Below are positions 44,159-54,283 of a stretch of DNA of 64,000 nucleotides, in pieces. A program made the position numbers and the translations under genes. This stretch comes from Flavobacterium sp. CBA20B-1 (lineage in GTDB: Bacteria; Bacteroidota; Bacteroidia; Flavobacteriales; Flavobacteriaceae), in contig NZ_CP092370.1 in NCBI RefSeq assembly GCF_028473145.1, positions 2,356,001 through 2,420,000 on the forward strand. The letters run 5' to 3'. Under the pieces are notes generated by a model that saw nothing but the letters and a program-made list of their open reading frames with translations, did no database searches and was not told where the DNA came from. The first letter of the stretch is position 1. Every line of letters begins with the position of its first letter.

Positions 44159-45727
44159 ATGGCATCTGGAAAACAAACCCCTAGACAAAAGATGATTAAC
44201 CTGATGTATCTTGTGTTCATCGCTATGATGGCTCTAAATATGTCAAAAGAAGTGTTAACCGCTTTTGGATTAATGAATGAAAAGTTTGAATCAGCAAATG
44301 CAAATGCTGAGGATACAAATAAAGTATTACTTGCAGGTTTGGCGATGAAAGCCGAAGATGAGCCTGCACGTTATACCGATCCTTATGAAAAGGCAAAACA
44401 AGTTGAAAAGCTTTCTACAGAATTTTATAATTATATAGGTTCTTTAAAAGGCGATGCAACTAAAGGCTTTGAAATTGACTCGGAAACAAAAAAATTGCCT
44501 TACGAGCAAATGGACAAAGGTCAAACAATTGACTATGGTTGGTTTGAAGGTGAAGGATTATCTGCAAAAGGTAAAGAAATCATGGGACGTATTGCAAAAT
44601 ACAAATCTGATTTTAAAGCTATTGTAGGAAACGATGTGAAGTATAAATTTCTTGTTGAAGATATAGAGAAGAGATTTAATACAAGTGCTGTTAAGAATAA
44701 AGATGGAAAAGATATTCCTTATTTAGATTATCACTTTAAAGGTTATCCAGCAGTTTCTTCTTTGGCTTATTTATCATCAATGCAAAACGATGTGCGCCAA
44801 TTAGAACATGAAGCATATAACTTATTTCTTGGAAACTCTTTAAAGCAAGCTGCTTCAATGAAGAATTATCAAGCAATGGTTATTCCTGATAAAGCAGTTT
44901 ATTACCAAGGAGAACCTATCAAGTATAAAGTAGTATTAGGTCGTTATGATACTTCAACTGTTCCAACTTCGGTTGTTGTAAATGGAGCAACTATTCCTCA
45001 ATCAAGAATTAAAGCAGGTCAGGTAGAAGGAACTTCTACTGCGTCTGGCTTAGGAGAACATAAATTTACAGGTAAATTTACGTTTATGGAAGATGGAGAA
45101 CCGATTGTAGTAGATATCTTAAACTCTAACTATATGGTGGTTAGCCGTCCAAGTTCTGCAACCATTTCAGCAGATAAAATGAATGTAGTTTACATTGGAT
45201 TAGACAACCCTATCTCTATTACTGTGGAAGGAATCACATCTGATAAAGTAACTGCTTCTGCTACAAATGGAACTTTGAAGAAAATTGGAAATGGAAAATT
45301 TATGTTTACTCCAAGTGCTGGTAAAGAAGCTGTAATTACTGCAACAGGTACTATGCCTGATGGAAAAGCAATTACATCTAAGCAAGTATTTAGAATCAGA
45401 CCATTGCCACGTCCTCGTGGATTAATTCGTGGAGAACCTGACGCGAAAGGACCTGCAAGCAATCTAGCTCAAGTTTCAATTAGCGCCAAGATGGAGGATT
45501 TTGAATTTGAAACGAATTTAAGAGTGACTCAATATACAATTGTATTTCCTGGAATGGGTTCTGAAGTTGTAAATGGTGGGGGGGCTTTGACTCCATCTGC
45601 ACAAGCTAAAGCAAACCGTTTGCGTCCTGGTGATGTAGTTCGTATTGTTAACATAAAAGCTAAATTAGTTGAAAATCCGAATGTAGTTATTAAAGATCCT
45701 ACTAATGCTACATTCACAATTCAATAA
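44159..45727 (+). CDS. gldM: Gliding/T9SS motor protein GldM
   Basis: The 522-aa protein has one N-terminal TM helix (RQKMINLMYLVFIAMMALNMS, about 9-28, part quoted) and a large periplasmic part with four domains that link the inner-membrane motor to the GldKN ring. The length fits the family. It starts 29 bp after gldL. Later stretches: YYQGEPIKYKVVLGRYDTS (about 243) and FEFETNLRVTQYTIVFPG (about 450). Confidence 0.95.
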   Translation: MASGKQTPRQKMINLMYLVFIAMMALNMSKEVLTAFGLMNEKFESANANAEDTNKVLLAGLAMKAEDEPARYTDPYEKAKQVEKLSTEFYNYIGSLKGDATKGFEIDSETKKLPYEQMDKGQTIDYGWFEGEGLSAKGKEIMGRIAKYKSDFKAIVGNDVKYKFLVEDIEKRFNTSAVKNKDGKDIPYLDYHFKGYPAVSSLAYLSSMQNDVRQLEHEAYNLFLGNSLKQAASMKNYQAMVIPDKAVYYQGEPIKYKVVLGRYDTSTVPTSVVVNGATIPQSRIKAGQVEGTSTASGLGEHKFTGKFTFMEDGEPIVVDILNSNYMVVSRPSSATISADKMNVVYIGLDNPISITVEGITSDKVTASATNGTLKKIGNGKFMFTPSAGKEAVITATGTMPDGKAITSKQVFRIRPLPRPRGLIRGEPDAKGPASNLAQVSISAKMEDFEFETNLRVTQYTIVFPGMGSEVVNGGGALTPSAQAKANRLRPGDVVRIVNIKAKLVENPNVVIKDPTNATFTIQ

Positions 45728-45741
45728 TAAAATTCGAGTTT

Positions 45742-46626
45742 ATGAAAAATATTAAGAATTTATTTTTAACGGCTTGTGCACTAATTGTTTCAGGTGCAAC
45801 CTTTGCACAGAACAATATTTTAAATGCACAGTCGCCTAATGAGATTGGTGATGAATCAATCGAAGAAATCTATGCAAAGGCTGATGGACCTATACCTTAT
45901 GAGTATGTGAACGATCGCGATATTATTTTTCAGAAAAAAGTGTGGGAAGTATTGCCTTTAGACCAAAGACAAAATTTGGTTTATTATTTTCCAATGGAAG
46001 AAACCATGGATCGCAAACCATTATGGAACATTTTAAAAGATGCCGTAATGAATAAAAAGATCAATGAAGTGTATGAAGACGAGAATTTTAAGTTTAAATT
46101 AAATATAAAAGACTTAGAATCTAAATTCATGCGAAAGGATACAACTGAGATTGGTAAAGAGCAATTAATGTTAGAGGGTAAAATTGATGAGCAGTATATG
46201 TATACTACTGTAATTAGACCTAGTGATGTTAAAGAATACCGGACAATGGGTATGTGGTATTTAGACCGCAATGCAGGAGAATTAAAATACCGTTTGTTAG
46301 GTTTAGCACCAGTTGTAACAGATATTGCTACTAAAGGAGAAGAGTTTGAACAAGCTGTTCCTTTATTCTGGATTTTCTTCCCAGATGCTCGAGATGTCTT
46401 ATACAATTCGTATGCTTATAATGAGAAAAATCCGGCTATGAAGATTAACTTTGACTACCTATTCAATGCACGTAAATTCTCTAGTACAATTTATAAGGCG
46501 GACAATATTTATGGAGACAGAAATATTAGCGACTATGTACAGGGTAATGCCATGATGCAATTATTAGAAGCAGAGCGTATCAAAGAATCGATCCGAGAAT
46601 TTGAAGATGATTTATGGAATTACTAA
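45742..46626 (+). CDS. gldN: Gliding/T9SS protein GldN
   Basis: The 294-aa periplasmic protein has a signal peptide (FLTACALIVSGATFAQ). With GldK it makes the ring complex of the T9SS. It shows VNDRDIIFQKKVWEVLPLD (about 57-75), VIRPSDVKEYRTMGMWYLDR in part and PLFWIFFPDARDVL (about 207). It is the last gene of the operon, and a strong terminator follows. Confidence 0.95.
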   Translation: MKNIKNLFLTACALIVSGATFAQNNILNAQSPNEIGDESIEEIYAKADGPIPYEYVNDRDIIFQKKVWEVLPLDQRQNLVYYFPMEETMDRKPLWNILKDAVMNKKINEVYEDENFKFKLNIKDLESKFMRKDTTEIGKEQLMLEGKIDEQYMYTTVIRPSDVKEYRTMGMWYLDRNAGELKYRLLGLAPVVTDIATKGEEFEQAVPLFWIFFPDARDVLYNSYAYNEKNPAMKINFDYLFNARKFSSTIYKADNIYGDRNISDYVQGNAMMQLLEAERIKESIREFEDDLWNY

Positions 46627-46639
46627 TTTTGTAATCTAA

Positions 46640-46674
46640 ACTATAAAACTCTTATCATTTGATAAGAGTTTTTT
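46640..46674 (+). terminator. Terminator of the gldKLMN operon
   Basis: AACTCTTATC-ATTT-GATAAGAGTT is a perfect stem followed by a run of T. Confidence 0.9.
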
Positions 46675-46681
46675 TATTATT

Positions 46682-47743
46682 ATGAAAGTTGATTATTTAA
46701 TTGTAGGTGCTGGATTAGCTGGTGTTTGTTTTGCGGACTTTTGTTGGCGAAACAATAAATCGTTTGTGGTAATGGACCATGGAAAACGAACTTCCTCTCA
46801 AGTTGCTGGTGGTATGTTTAACCCATTGGTTCTAAAAAGGTTTTCTTCAATATGGCAAGCCGATGAACAAATCGCTTTGGCTCATAACTTTTATCCGCAA
46901 ATGGAAGAATTGTTACATGATTCTTTTTACTATAAAGTACCTATTTACAGAAAATTTGCATCAATCGAAGAGCAAAATAATTGGTTTTTAGCGTGTGATT
47001 ATCCTTTGACAGCTCCGCATTTGAATGTGCAGCTTAAGAAAGAAAAGATTCCGCATATTGATAGTCCCTTTTTGTTCGGAGAAGTTTATAACACCGGATT
47101 TTTAAATGTAGGTCCGTTTATAAATGCCTATCAAAGGTTTCTTAAAACGCATGAACTATTCCTTGAAGAGGAATTTATTTATGAAGATGTATATATGGAA
47201 TCTGAAAGAATTATTTATAAAAATGTAGAAGCGAAACATTTAATTTTTGCCGAAGGTTTTTCCATGCATAACAATCCATTTTTTAATTTTTTACCTTTAG
47301 ATGGAACAAAAGGAGAGTTGCTTTATGTAAGAATTCCAAATTTGAAGCTGCAGAACATCGTTAAATCAAACATATTTATCATTCCTTTGGGAGATGATAT
47401 GTACAAGATTGGTGCTACTTATGATTGGGCTGACAAAACCGATGTTCCAACACAGCAAGCAAAGGAAGAACTTTTGGAAGGATTAGAAAAGTTGATTTCT
47501 TGTCCGTATGAAGTGATAGACCATGTGGCAGGAGTTCGCCCCACTGTCAAAGACCGCAGACCTTTGGTGGGCGCTCATTATCAATACAAAAATATTCATA
47601 TTTTAAACGGTTTGGGTACACGCGGCGTGCTATTAGGGCCGTATCTCGCAGATAAATTGTATCAAAACATAGAAAATAATGTACCTTTGGATCACAATAT
47701 CAATGTAGCAAGATATTACAAAAAATTACAATTAATAAAATAG
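46682..47743 (+). CDS. FAD-dependent oxidoreductase (DadA/glycine-oxidase type)
   Basis: The 353-aa protein has a Rossmann FAD-binding start (DYLIVGAGLAGVCFADFC, GxGxxG). It continues with SQVAGGMFNPLVLKRF (about 40-55) and the C-terminal VAGVRPTVKDRRPLVG and LNGLGTRGVLLGPYLAD, typical of the DAO family. It would oxidise an amine or amino acid, but the substrate is unknown. It directly precedes the ABC-F gene (4 bp), and both follow the gld operon. Confidence 0.88.
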   Translation: MKVDYLIVGAGLAGVCFADFCWRNNKSFVVMDHGKRTSSQVAGGMFNPLVLKRFSSIWQADEQIALAHNFYPQMEELLHDSFYYKVPIYRKFASIEEQNNWFLACDYPLTAPHLNVQLKKEKIPHIDSPFLFGEVYNTGFLNVGPFINAYQRFLKTHELFLEEEFIYEDVYMESERIIYKNVEAKHLIFAEGFSMHNNPFFNFLPLDGTKGELLYVRIPNLKLQNIVKSNIFIIPLGDDMYKIGATYDWADKTDVPTQQAKEELLEGLEKLISCPYEVIDHVAGVRPTVKDRRPLVGAHYQYKNIHILNGLGTRGVLLGPYLADKLYQNIENNVPLDHNINVARYYKKLQLIK

Positions 47744-47747
47744 CAAT

Positions 47748-49670
47748 ATGCTTAATATACACGATTTGTCGGTTGCGTTTAGCGGCGATTTTTTGTTTGA
47801 AAATGTAACTTTTCGCTTGGGTGCTGGCGATAGAGTAGGTTTGGTAGGGAAAAACGGAGCAGGAAAATCTACCATGTTAAAAATTCTTTCGGGCGAAGTG
47901 GAACCAGATTCCGGAACCATTGCGTTTGACAAAGAAATTAAAATTGGTTTTCTTAAGCAAGATATCGATTTTGTAAAAGGAAGAACTATTTTAGAGGAAG
48001 CATATCAGGCTTTCGATGAAATTCAGTATGTGGAGAAAGAATTGGCAAAATGGAATGCCGAATTGGTTAACAGAACCGATTATGAATCAGAAGCATATCA
48101 CGAAATCATTGAAAAAGTAAGTGATTTAACCCATCGGTTTGATATTTTGGGAGGGTATTTGTATCAAGGAAACACCGAGAAAGTGTTGTTGGGTTTAGGA
48201 TTTAAACGCGCAGATTTTGACCAATTAACCGATACTTTTTCTGGAGGTTGGCGCATGCGTATTGAATTGGCAAAACTATTGCTTCAAAACAATGATATTT
48301 TGCTATTAGATGAACCCACAAACCACTTAGATATTGAATCGATTATATGGTTAGAAAACTTTTTAAAATCATTCTCAGGAGCTGTGGTGTTGGTATCGCA
48401 CGATAAAATGTTCTTAGACAATGTCACCAACCGAACCATAGAAATTTCATTAGGAAAAATCTATGATTTCAATAAACCCTACACACAATATTTGGTTTTA
48501 AGGCAGGAGATGCGAGAAATGCAGTTGGCGGCTCAGAAAAATCAGGCTAAAAAAATAGAAGAAACCGAAAAATTAATCGAGAAATTTCGTTATAAAGCCA
48601 CTAAAGCTTCCATGGCGCAATCTTTAATTAAAAAATTGGATAAGGTGGAACGGATTGAAGTAGATGAAGACGATAATTCTGTGATGAATATTTCTTTTCC
48701 AGTTTCAATCACACCTGGAAAAGTGGTTTTAGAAATGGAAAATGTGCAAAAAGCATTTGATGATAAAATTATTTTTAAAGACATTAACCTTTTTATTGAA
48801 CGTGGAAGTAAAATTGCTTTTGTAGGGCAAAATGGTCAAGGAAAATCTACCCTGATTAAGGCGATAATGAATGAGTTTGATTACCAGGGAAAAATTAAGA
48901 TTGGGCATAATGTGCAATTGGGATATTTCGCACAAAATCAGGCAGATTATTTAGATGGCGAGAAAACACTTTTAGATACGATGATTGATGCGGCCACAGA
49001 TGCAAATCGATCAAAAGTGCGCGATATGTTGGGCTCGTTTTTGTTTCGGGGCGATGATGTGGATAAGAAAGTGAAAGTATTATCGGGAGGAGAAAGAAAT
49101 CGTTTGGCATTGGCCATGTTGCTTTTAAAACCGATTAATGTGTTGTTGATGGATGAGCCAACGAATCACTTGGATATAAAATCGAAGAATGTATTAAAGG
49201 CAGCATTGAAAAATTACGAAGGAACGTTGCTTTTGGTTTCTCACGACCGTGATTTTTTACAAGGAATGACCGATAAGGTTTATGAATTTAAAGATCAAAA
49301 AATAAAAGAATATTTAGGTGACATTAATTACTTTCTGGAAGAGCGCAACGCCAGTGATATGCGTGATTTTGAACAAAAGAAAGAACAAACTGCAACGGTA
49401 AGCGTTAAAGAAGCTCAAAAAGTTGAAAAATCGCTTTCATACGACGAACAAAAACGTATAAAAACATTAAACAATAAGTTAAGCAAAGCAGAAAGCATCA
49501 TAACCGAATTAGAAAAGAAAATTGCAAAAGCCGACTTAGAATTGGCCGAGAACTATGAGCAATTAATGAACGATAGCAAATGGTTTGCTGCCTACGAAAA
49601 ATTGAAAACCGATTTAGAACAAACCATGCAAGAATGGGAACAGGTTCAAGAAGAAATAGATGCTATGTAA
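47748..49670 (+). CDS. ABC-F family ATPase (Uup-like ribosome-associated factor)
   Basis: The 640-aa protein has two ABC domains without membrane segments: Walker A VGKNGAGKSTMLK and signature FSGGWRMRIELAKLL in the first, GQNGQGKSTLIK and LSGGERNRLALAMLL in the second. Both Walker B motifs (LLDEPTNHLDIES, LMDEPTNHLDIKS) are intact. The interdomain linker is charged, and the C-terminus (about 550-640) is a coiled coil as in Uup. ABC-F proteins act on ribosomes or, for Uup, also on branched DNA. Confidence 0.93.
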   Translation: MLNIHDLSVAFSGDFLFENVTFRLGAGDRVGLVGKNGAGKSTMLKILSGEVEPDSGTIAFDKEIKIGFLKQDIDFVKGRTILEEAYQAFDEIQYVEKELAKWNAELVNRTDYESEAYHEIIEKVSDLTHRFDILGGYLYQGNTEKVLLGLGFKRADFDQLTDTFSGGWRMRIELAKLLLQNNDILLLDEPTNHLDIESIIWLENFLKSFSGAVVLVSHDKMFLDNVTNRTIEISLGKIYDFNKPYTQYLVLRQEMREMQLAAQKNQAKKIEETEKLIEKFRYKATKASMAQSLIKKLDKVERIEVDEDDNSVMNISFPVSITPGKVVLEMENVQKAFDDKIIFKDINLFIERGSKIAFVGQNGQGKSTLIKAIMNEFDYQGKIKIGHNVQLGYFAQNQADYLDGEKTLLDTMIDAATDANRSKVRDMLGSFLFRGDDVDKKVKVLSGGERNRLALAMLLLKPINVLLMDEPTNHLDIKSKNVLKAALKNYEGTLLLVSHDRDFLQGMTDKVYEFKDQKIKEYLGDINYFLEERNASDMRDFEQKKEQTATVSVKEAQKVEKSLSYDEQKRIKTLNNKLSKAESIITELEKKIAKADLELAENYEQLMNDSKWFAAYEKLKTDLEQTMQEWEQVQEEIDAM

Positions 49671-49699
49671 AAAAAGGCTGCCTAATATGTCCAGCCTTT
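49669..49699. terminator. Bidirectional terminator
   Basis: AAAAAGGCTG and CCAGCCTTTT form a stem between the convergent ABC-F and ABC transporter genes. Confidence 0.8.
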
Positions 49700-49704
49700 T
49701 GAAT

Positions 49705-51393
49705 TTATATACCTTTCGGAATTGCGTTAATTAATTTTTGAGTATATGGTTTCTGCGGATGATCAATTAAAGCATCGGCTTCGTTTTGTTCCTCGATTTT
49801 TCCTTTGTTCATAACGATAATCTGATCCGAAATATATTTTACAACTGCCAAATCGTGGGAAATAAACAGGTAAGTAAATCCAAAATTATCTTTTAAATCA
49901 TTTAGTAAATTCAACACTTGGGCTTGCACCGAAATATCCAATGCCGAAACCGATTCGTCGCAAATGATTAATTTCGGATTCACCGCAATGGTTCGTGCTA
50001 TGCCTATTCGCTGGCGCTGACCTCCGGAAAATTCATGTGGATATCGGTCATAATGTTCAGGCAATAATCCAACTTTTTCCAACAAATCCAATACTTTTTC
50101 TTTTCGTTCTTTATCGTTTGCGTACAGTTTATGCACTTTCATAGGTTCTAAAATAGCTTCGCCAACTGTTATTTTTGGATTTAACGACGCAAATGGATCC
50201 TGAAAAATAATCTGAATTTCTTTTCGCAGTTCTTTTAATTCGCTTTTAGATAATTTGGTAATATCTTTATCTCTGTAGAAAATCTGTCCTTTTGTGGCTG
50301 GATCCAGCTGTAGAATAGCATTTCCTAATGTTGATTTCCCGCAACCGCTTTCACCAACCAAACCTAGTGTTTCGCCTTCGTACATCTTAAAACTTACGTT
50401 GTTTACCGCCTTAAAATAATCGTTTGCCTTGAACAAATGTGTTTTTAAAAGATATTCTTTCTCAACGTTTTCAACACGTAACAAAGGTTTTTGATTGTAC
50501 AATTTATGTAAATGTTCTTTGCGTTCTTCATGCGAAATTGCTGCGGCATTTTCTGTTCCGCTTAAATAATCTTGAATGGTTGGCAAACGTTTTAAGCGCA
50601 CATTTAGCGATGGGCGAGAGGCAATTAACGCTTTTGTATAAATGTGTTCGGGATTTTTAAAGATCTTTAAAGCCGAATTTTGTTCTACAATTTCGCCTTT
50701 GTACATGACTAAAATGCGGTCGCAAATTTCAGAAATTAACGATAAATCGTGCGATATAAACAAAATGCTCATACCAGTTTCTTGCTGCAGATTTTTCAAC
50801 AACAAAATAATTTCCTGTTGAACCGTAACGTCTAAAGCGGTGGTTGGTTCATCGGCAATTAAAATTTCGGGTTTGCAGGCAATTGCCATGGCAATCATCA
50901 CGCGCTGTTTTTGTCCGCCCGAAATTTGGTGTGGATATTTATTGTAAATCGTAACGGGATCGGGCAATTTTACCTGATCGAACAATCTTAAAACTTCTAC
51001 TTTAATTTCTTTTTCAGATAAATTGGTATGCGTTTCTAAAATTTCTGCAACCTGAACTCCGCAACTGATCGACGGATTTAAAGAACTCATTGGTTCTTGA
51101 AAAATCATCGATACTTTTTTGCCCCGAATTTTTTGAAATCCTTTTTCGGAATAGTTGGTAATGTTTTCGTTTTTAAAATGAATAGAACCTGTGTTTAAAT
51201 CGGATATATTTTTAGGAAGCAAACCCATTACAGCCAAGCTTGAAACCGATTTCCCCGAACCTGACTCGCCTACGATTCCGACAATTTCATTAGGAAAAAC
51301 ATCAAATGAAATAGAATGGATTACTTCGTTCCATTTTTTTTCCTGTAAAAAAGAAATACTTAAATTTTCGACTCTTAAAATCGGTTCTTTCAT
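49705..51393 (-). CDS. Peptide-type ABC transporter ATPase with two fused domains
   Basis: The 562-aa protein starts at the ATG at 51393 ([12 protein letters not shown]); a hydrophobic in-frame extension upstream is not family-like. The DppD-like first domain ([44 protein letters not shown]) is joined to a DppF-like second one ([39 protein letters not shown]). Such fusions energise di- or oligopeptide importers. No permease or binding protein gene is adjacent. Confidence 0.93.
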   Translation of the reverse strand: MKEPILRVENLSISFLQEKKWNEVIHSISFDVFPNEIVGIVGESGSGKSVSSLAVMGLLPKNISDLNTGSIHFKNENITNYSEKGFQKIRGKKVSMIFQEPMSSLNPSISCGVQVAEILETHTNLSEKEIKVEVLRLFDQVKLPDPVTIYNKYPHQISGGQKQRVMIAMAIACKPEILIADEPTTALDVTVQQEIILLLKNLQQETGMSILFISHDLSLISEICDRILVMYKGEIVEQNSALKIFKNPEHIYTKALIASRPSLNVRLKRLPTIQDYLSGTENAAAISHEERKEHLHKLYNQKPLLRVENVEKEYLLKTHLFKANDYFKAVNNVSFKMYEGETLGLVGESGCGKSTLGNAILQLDPATKGQIFYRDKDITKLSKSELKELRKEIQIIFQDPFASLNPKITVGEAILEPMKVHKLYANDKERKEKVLDLLEKVGLLPEHYDRYPHEFSGGQRQRIGIARTIAVNPKLIICDESVSALDISVQAQVLNLLNDLKDNFGFTYLFISHDLAVVKYISDQIIVMNKGKIEEQNEADALIDHPQKPYTQKLINAIPKGI

Positions 51394-51489
51394 AAAAAAA
51401 ATACTACCAATAATTATAAAAATTAAAGGTAGTAAAAACAAACTAAACAATTTTTTTAAGCGAATAGTTTTTAGCCATTCCTTGCTAAA

Positions 51490-51936
51490 TCAAGCTACTT
51501 TTTGTGTATAATCTTTGGTTACTACAAAATCAATGGGTGTTGAATTGAGTAAATTATCATATACCGGGCAACGTTCTTTGATTTCATCCATCCAAAATTT
51601 TAAGGTTGTTAGATCGGCAGTAGTTACAGGTTTCACGCTAAGTTCAATGCGCTGAAAACCATTGCGGTCTTTTGTTTTATCGCTTTGCTTTTTAGTAGTG
51701 TTTATAATTCCTTTGATTTCAATTTGAATCGATTTTAAATCCATATCCAGATCATCTGCAACCTGATGTCCCACCATATTGATACACGCTGCAAATCCTG
51801 CTAAAAGATATTCAAAATGGGCGTTTGAATTCTTTTTCATATCATTTTGAGTGATTGAAAATTGCAATTCGCTGCTTTTAATGTTTAACTGGCTTTGGTT
51901 GGCAAAACTTAATAATGAAATTTGTTCTAGGCTCAT
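51490..51936 (-). CDS. OsmC family peroxiredoxin-like protein
   Basis: The 148-aa protein has the two OsmC cysteines, in GFAACINMVGHQVADDL (about 52-68) and ERCPVYDNLLNSTP (about 121). OsmC/Ohr proteins reduce organic peroxides with these residues. The gene has a leader with a strong terminator hairpin (51974-52007) about 40 bp before the start codon, so expression may be controlled by attenuation. Confidence 0.9.
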   Translation of the reverse strand: MSLEQISLLSFANQSQLNIKSSELQFSITQNDMKKNSNAHFEYLLAGFAACINMVGHQVADDLDMDLKSIQIEIKGIINTTKKQSDKTKDRNGFQRIELSVKPVTTADLTTLKFWMDEIKERCPVYDNLLNSTPIDFVVTKDYTQKVA

Positions 51937-51973
51937 GATTACTGGTTTTATAGATTAATATTAAATTATTTGG

Positions 51974-52007
51974 GCAAAAAAAATCCCCTGCGCTTTGGCA
52001 GAGGATT
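51974..52007 (-). terminator. Strong terminator hairpin upstream of the OsmC gene
   Basis: On the minus strand AATCCTCTGC-CAAAGC-GCAGGGGATT (10 bp, one T-G pair) is followed by eight T. No annotated gene ends here. It must end either a short non-coding transcript or an OsmC leader. A further CCTCTGC complement (GCAGAGG) lies upstream at 52053-52059. Confidence 0.75.
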
Positions 52008-52207
52008 CACGATATTATATTGTAAAATGGTTACAATTTAGTGCATACAAAACCTCTGCGGGAATATTTCCACATCTTACAGTTTTTTGTATGTTTTATA
52101 AATTGTTGCATTTTAATTTATCTGTCGATTTTTATTTCGGAACAAAATTCTAAATTTATTTTTTAAAAAGAAAATTATTTTTGAAATTTAACATTTTGAT
52201 GATTTAA

Positions 52208-52229
52208 ACCGAAAATATTTCGGTTTATT
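52208..52229 (-). terminator. Hairpin after the exonuclease gene
   Basis: AAACCGAAA-TAT-TTTCGGTTT forms a 9-bp stem about 35 bp past the stop of the exonuclease gene. Confidence 0.6.
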
Positions 52230-52262
52230 AAAGTTTTACTTCTCTAAAAAACTTATTGAAAC

Positions 52263-52976
52263 TTAAACTGAAACAATTTCAGAATCACTCAAAATAGGTT
52301 CGTTACGCATTCTCAAAAAAATTTGTGCTACGGCAACTACATCGCGTTCGCAATATTTTTTAATTCGGTCGATGTTTTTTTCGTTGTAATACACATTGCG
52401 CACTTCGCTGCCATCAATATCTTCTTTTGGCGACGGAATGTTTAAAACATGTGTCAATAATTTTAGTGACGTATAATGTTTGTAATCACCAAATTTCCAT
52501 AATTCCAAGGTATCTAAATGCGGAATTTCCCATGGTTTTCTACCGAAAAGTTGCAGTTTTTCGGGAATGTTTATTCCGTTGATCAACATGCGGCGACACA
52601 TATAGGGAATATCGAATTCCTTGATATTGTGCCCGCAAAATATAAATGCCGGATTGGAGAAATGTGTTTTTACCAAATCATTAAATTCTTCCAACAATTG
52701 TTTTTCTTCACCAATAATCGATTTGGTTCTAAACTGGCGTTCGGCATTTTTAATCGTGAAATATCCTACCGAAATACAGATGATTTTTCCAAATTCTGCC
52801 CAAATTCCTGCACGATTGTAAAATTCTTCAGGCGTTAAATCGTCTTTGCGCTGATATTGTGTTTTATCGGCAAATAGTTGTTGTGCTTCTTCTGGTAAAT
52901 CATTAAAAAATGCAGATTGTGGCACGGTTTCAATATCCAAAAAAAGAATATTTGGCAAAACTATTTTATCAATCAT
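52263..52976 (-). CDS. PolB-type 3'-5' exonuclease (DEDDy-like)
   Basis: The 237-aa protein has the ExoI motif ILFLDIETVPQ (about 10-20), ExoII FCGHNIKEFDIPYMCRRM (about 114-131) and ExoIII YCERDVVAVAQIFLR (about 207-221). It matches the stand-alone DNA_pol_B_exo2-type exonucleases. It would degrade DNA or RNA from the 3' end. The gene overlaps the serine hydrolase gene by 4 bp (ATGA-type overlap), although no functional link is obvious. Confidence 0.9.
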   Translation of the reverse strand: MIDKIVLPNILFLDIETVPQSAFFNDLPEEAQQLFADKTQYQRKDDLTPEEFYNRAGIWAEFGKIICISVGYFTIKNAERQFRTKSIIGEEKQLLEEFNDLVKTHFSNPAFIFCGHNIKEFDIPYMCRRMLINGINIPEKLQLFGRKPWEIPHLDTLELWKFGDYKHYTSLKLLTHVLNIPSPKEDIDGSEVRNVYYNEKNIDRIKKYCERDVVAVAQIFLRMRNEPILSDSEIVSV

Positions 52977-54130
52977 AATGCTTGGTTTAACATTTTATAG
53001 GTTTCATCGATATAAACATACAAATCGTTGCTGTGCGCATCGGATGTAGTCTGCAAACCTTTGATATGACCCAAACGAACAATGATGATGTTGTCTTCGG
53101 GGATTACAATGGTAAACTGCCCTAAATGACCGCGCATGTAGTAAATGTGCTTGTTTTTGTAGTTTGACAACCACCAGCCGTAACCATATTGCGGACTTTC
53201 TTTAAAACGCGGATTGATCGATTCAAAAACAAACCCCATAGGAAGCAGTTGCTCGCCATTCCATTTTCCGTGCTGCATATACAATTTACCAAATTTGGCA
53301 AAATCACGCGCATTACTGGCAATACAACAATACGCTTTCTCAATGCCGTTGTTTTTATGGTCGATCTGCCACAGCGCATCATGTTCCATTCCCATAGGCT
53401 GCCAGAAATATTTCGACACAAAATCGGCCAAATGCATTTTGGTAGCTTTTTCTAAGACCATTGCCAATAATTGCGTGTCGCCGCTTTGATAGCTGAATTT
53501 CTGTCCCGGTTTTTTATCAATCGGTAAACTTAACATCAGCGAACGCAAATCGGTTTTAAAATAAGCCTGTGTTGTTACAGAAGTTGGTCCGTAGTAATTT
53601 TCGTCCCATTTTTGTCCTGATGCCATGCTTGCCAAATCGCCAACGGTTACTTCTTTTGCAAATTCGCCTGTTAATTCAGGTAAAAAATCAATTACTTTAG
53701 TGTCTAAACTTTGAATCATTCCTAGATCAATCGCTTTGCCTAATGCCGATGTTACGATGCTTTTCGCCATAGAAAACGAGTTGGTTTTACTGTCTTTTTT
53801 GCCAATATCGAAATAACTTTCATGAAAAATACTGTCGTTTTTAATGATTAAGAACGATGTAGTTTGCAGGTCTTTATGTGTTTGATTCAGCTTTTCAGTA
53901 GCCGGAATTTTATTGTAATTTTTAGAAACGTTCCAAGGTTGTGCCGTTCCTTTTTTAATTTCTCGATTGTTGAAATACGTGTAATCTTCTAAAAAAGCTG
54001 TTTTATGACCAGTTAAATAGGTTACACGTATCCCACGAAGCAAATAGCCATAGCCAAAAATGTATAACAAAGCAATAAGCGTTACCAAAATAATAAGTAG
54101 CCATTTGAGTGTTTTAAGAATATATTTCAT
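52973..54130 (-). CDS. Serine hydrolase, class C beta-lactamase/penicillin-binding fold, membrane-anchored
   Basis: The 385-aa protein has an N-terminal TM anchor (WLLIILVTLIALLYIFGYGYL, about 10-30, part quoted). The catalytic SxxK is in FSMAKSIVTSALG (about 118), the Tyr motif in FSYQSGDTQLL (about 213), and the third motif region is MRGHLGQFTIVIP (about 335). Enzymes of this group include D-Ala-D-Ala peptidases and esterases; the substrate is unknown. The exonuclease gene overlaps its end. Confidence 0.88.
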   Translation of the reverse strand: MKYILKTLKWLLIILVTLIALLYIFGYGYLLRGIRVTYLTGHKTAFLEDYTYFNNREIKKGTAQPWNVSKNYNKIPATEKLNQTHKDLQTTSFLIIKNDSIFHESYFDIGKKDSKTNSFSMAKSIVTSALGKAIDLGMIQSLDTKVIDFLPELTGEFAKEVTVGDLASMASGQKWDENYYGPTSVTTQAYFKTDLRSLMLSLPIDKKPGQKFSYQSGDTQLLAMVLEKATKMHLADFVSKYFWQPMGMEHDALWQIDHKNNGIEKAYCCIASNARDFAKFGKLYMQHGKWNGEQLLPMGFVFESINPRFKESPQYGYGWWLSNYKNKHIYYMRGHLGQFTIVIPEDNIIIVRLGHIKGLQTTSDAHSNDLYVYIDETYKMLNQAL

Positions 54131-54212
54131 ATTTATTTAGTTTGATAATTAAAGATAACAAAATTACTCGTTATACAATTTATTTTTTGCCACAGATTCA
54201 AGGATGAATTTA

Positions 54213-54250
54213 AAAAAGCTCTATAAAGTTTACACCTTATAGAGCTTTAA
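54213..54250 (-). terminator. Terminator after fumarase gene
   Basis: AAAGCTCTATAA and TTATAGAGCTTT form a 12-bp stem followed by T-rich sequence. Confidence 0.82.
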
Positions 54251-54283
54251 GCTTATAACTAACAGCTAAAAACGAATAACTGT

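Larger units (their letters stand above)
51937..52262 (-). other. 326-bp intergenic region with possible leader or small RNA
   Basis: The region holds the terminator hairpin at 51974-52007, a second hairpin at 52208-52229 (AAACCGAAA/TTTCGGTTT, probably the exonuclease terminator) and short frames of about 26 codons on the minus strand (for example an ATG near 52111). None has convincing coding character. No consensus promoter was found in it. Confidence 0.45.

Noticed and set aside
52030..52111. A 26-aa peptide on the minus strand with an ATG near 52111.
   Set aside because: It is too short, has no consensus ribosome site and could equally be part of a non-coding leader. It is kept only as a note in the intergenic entry.
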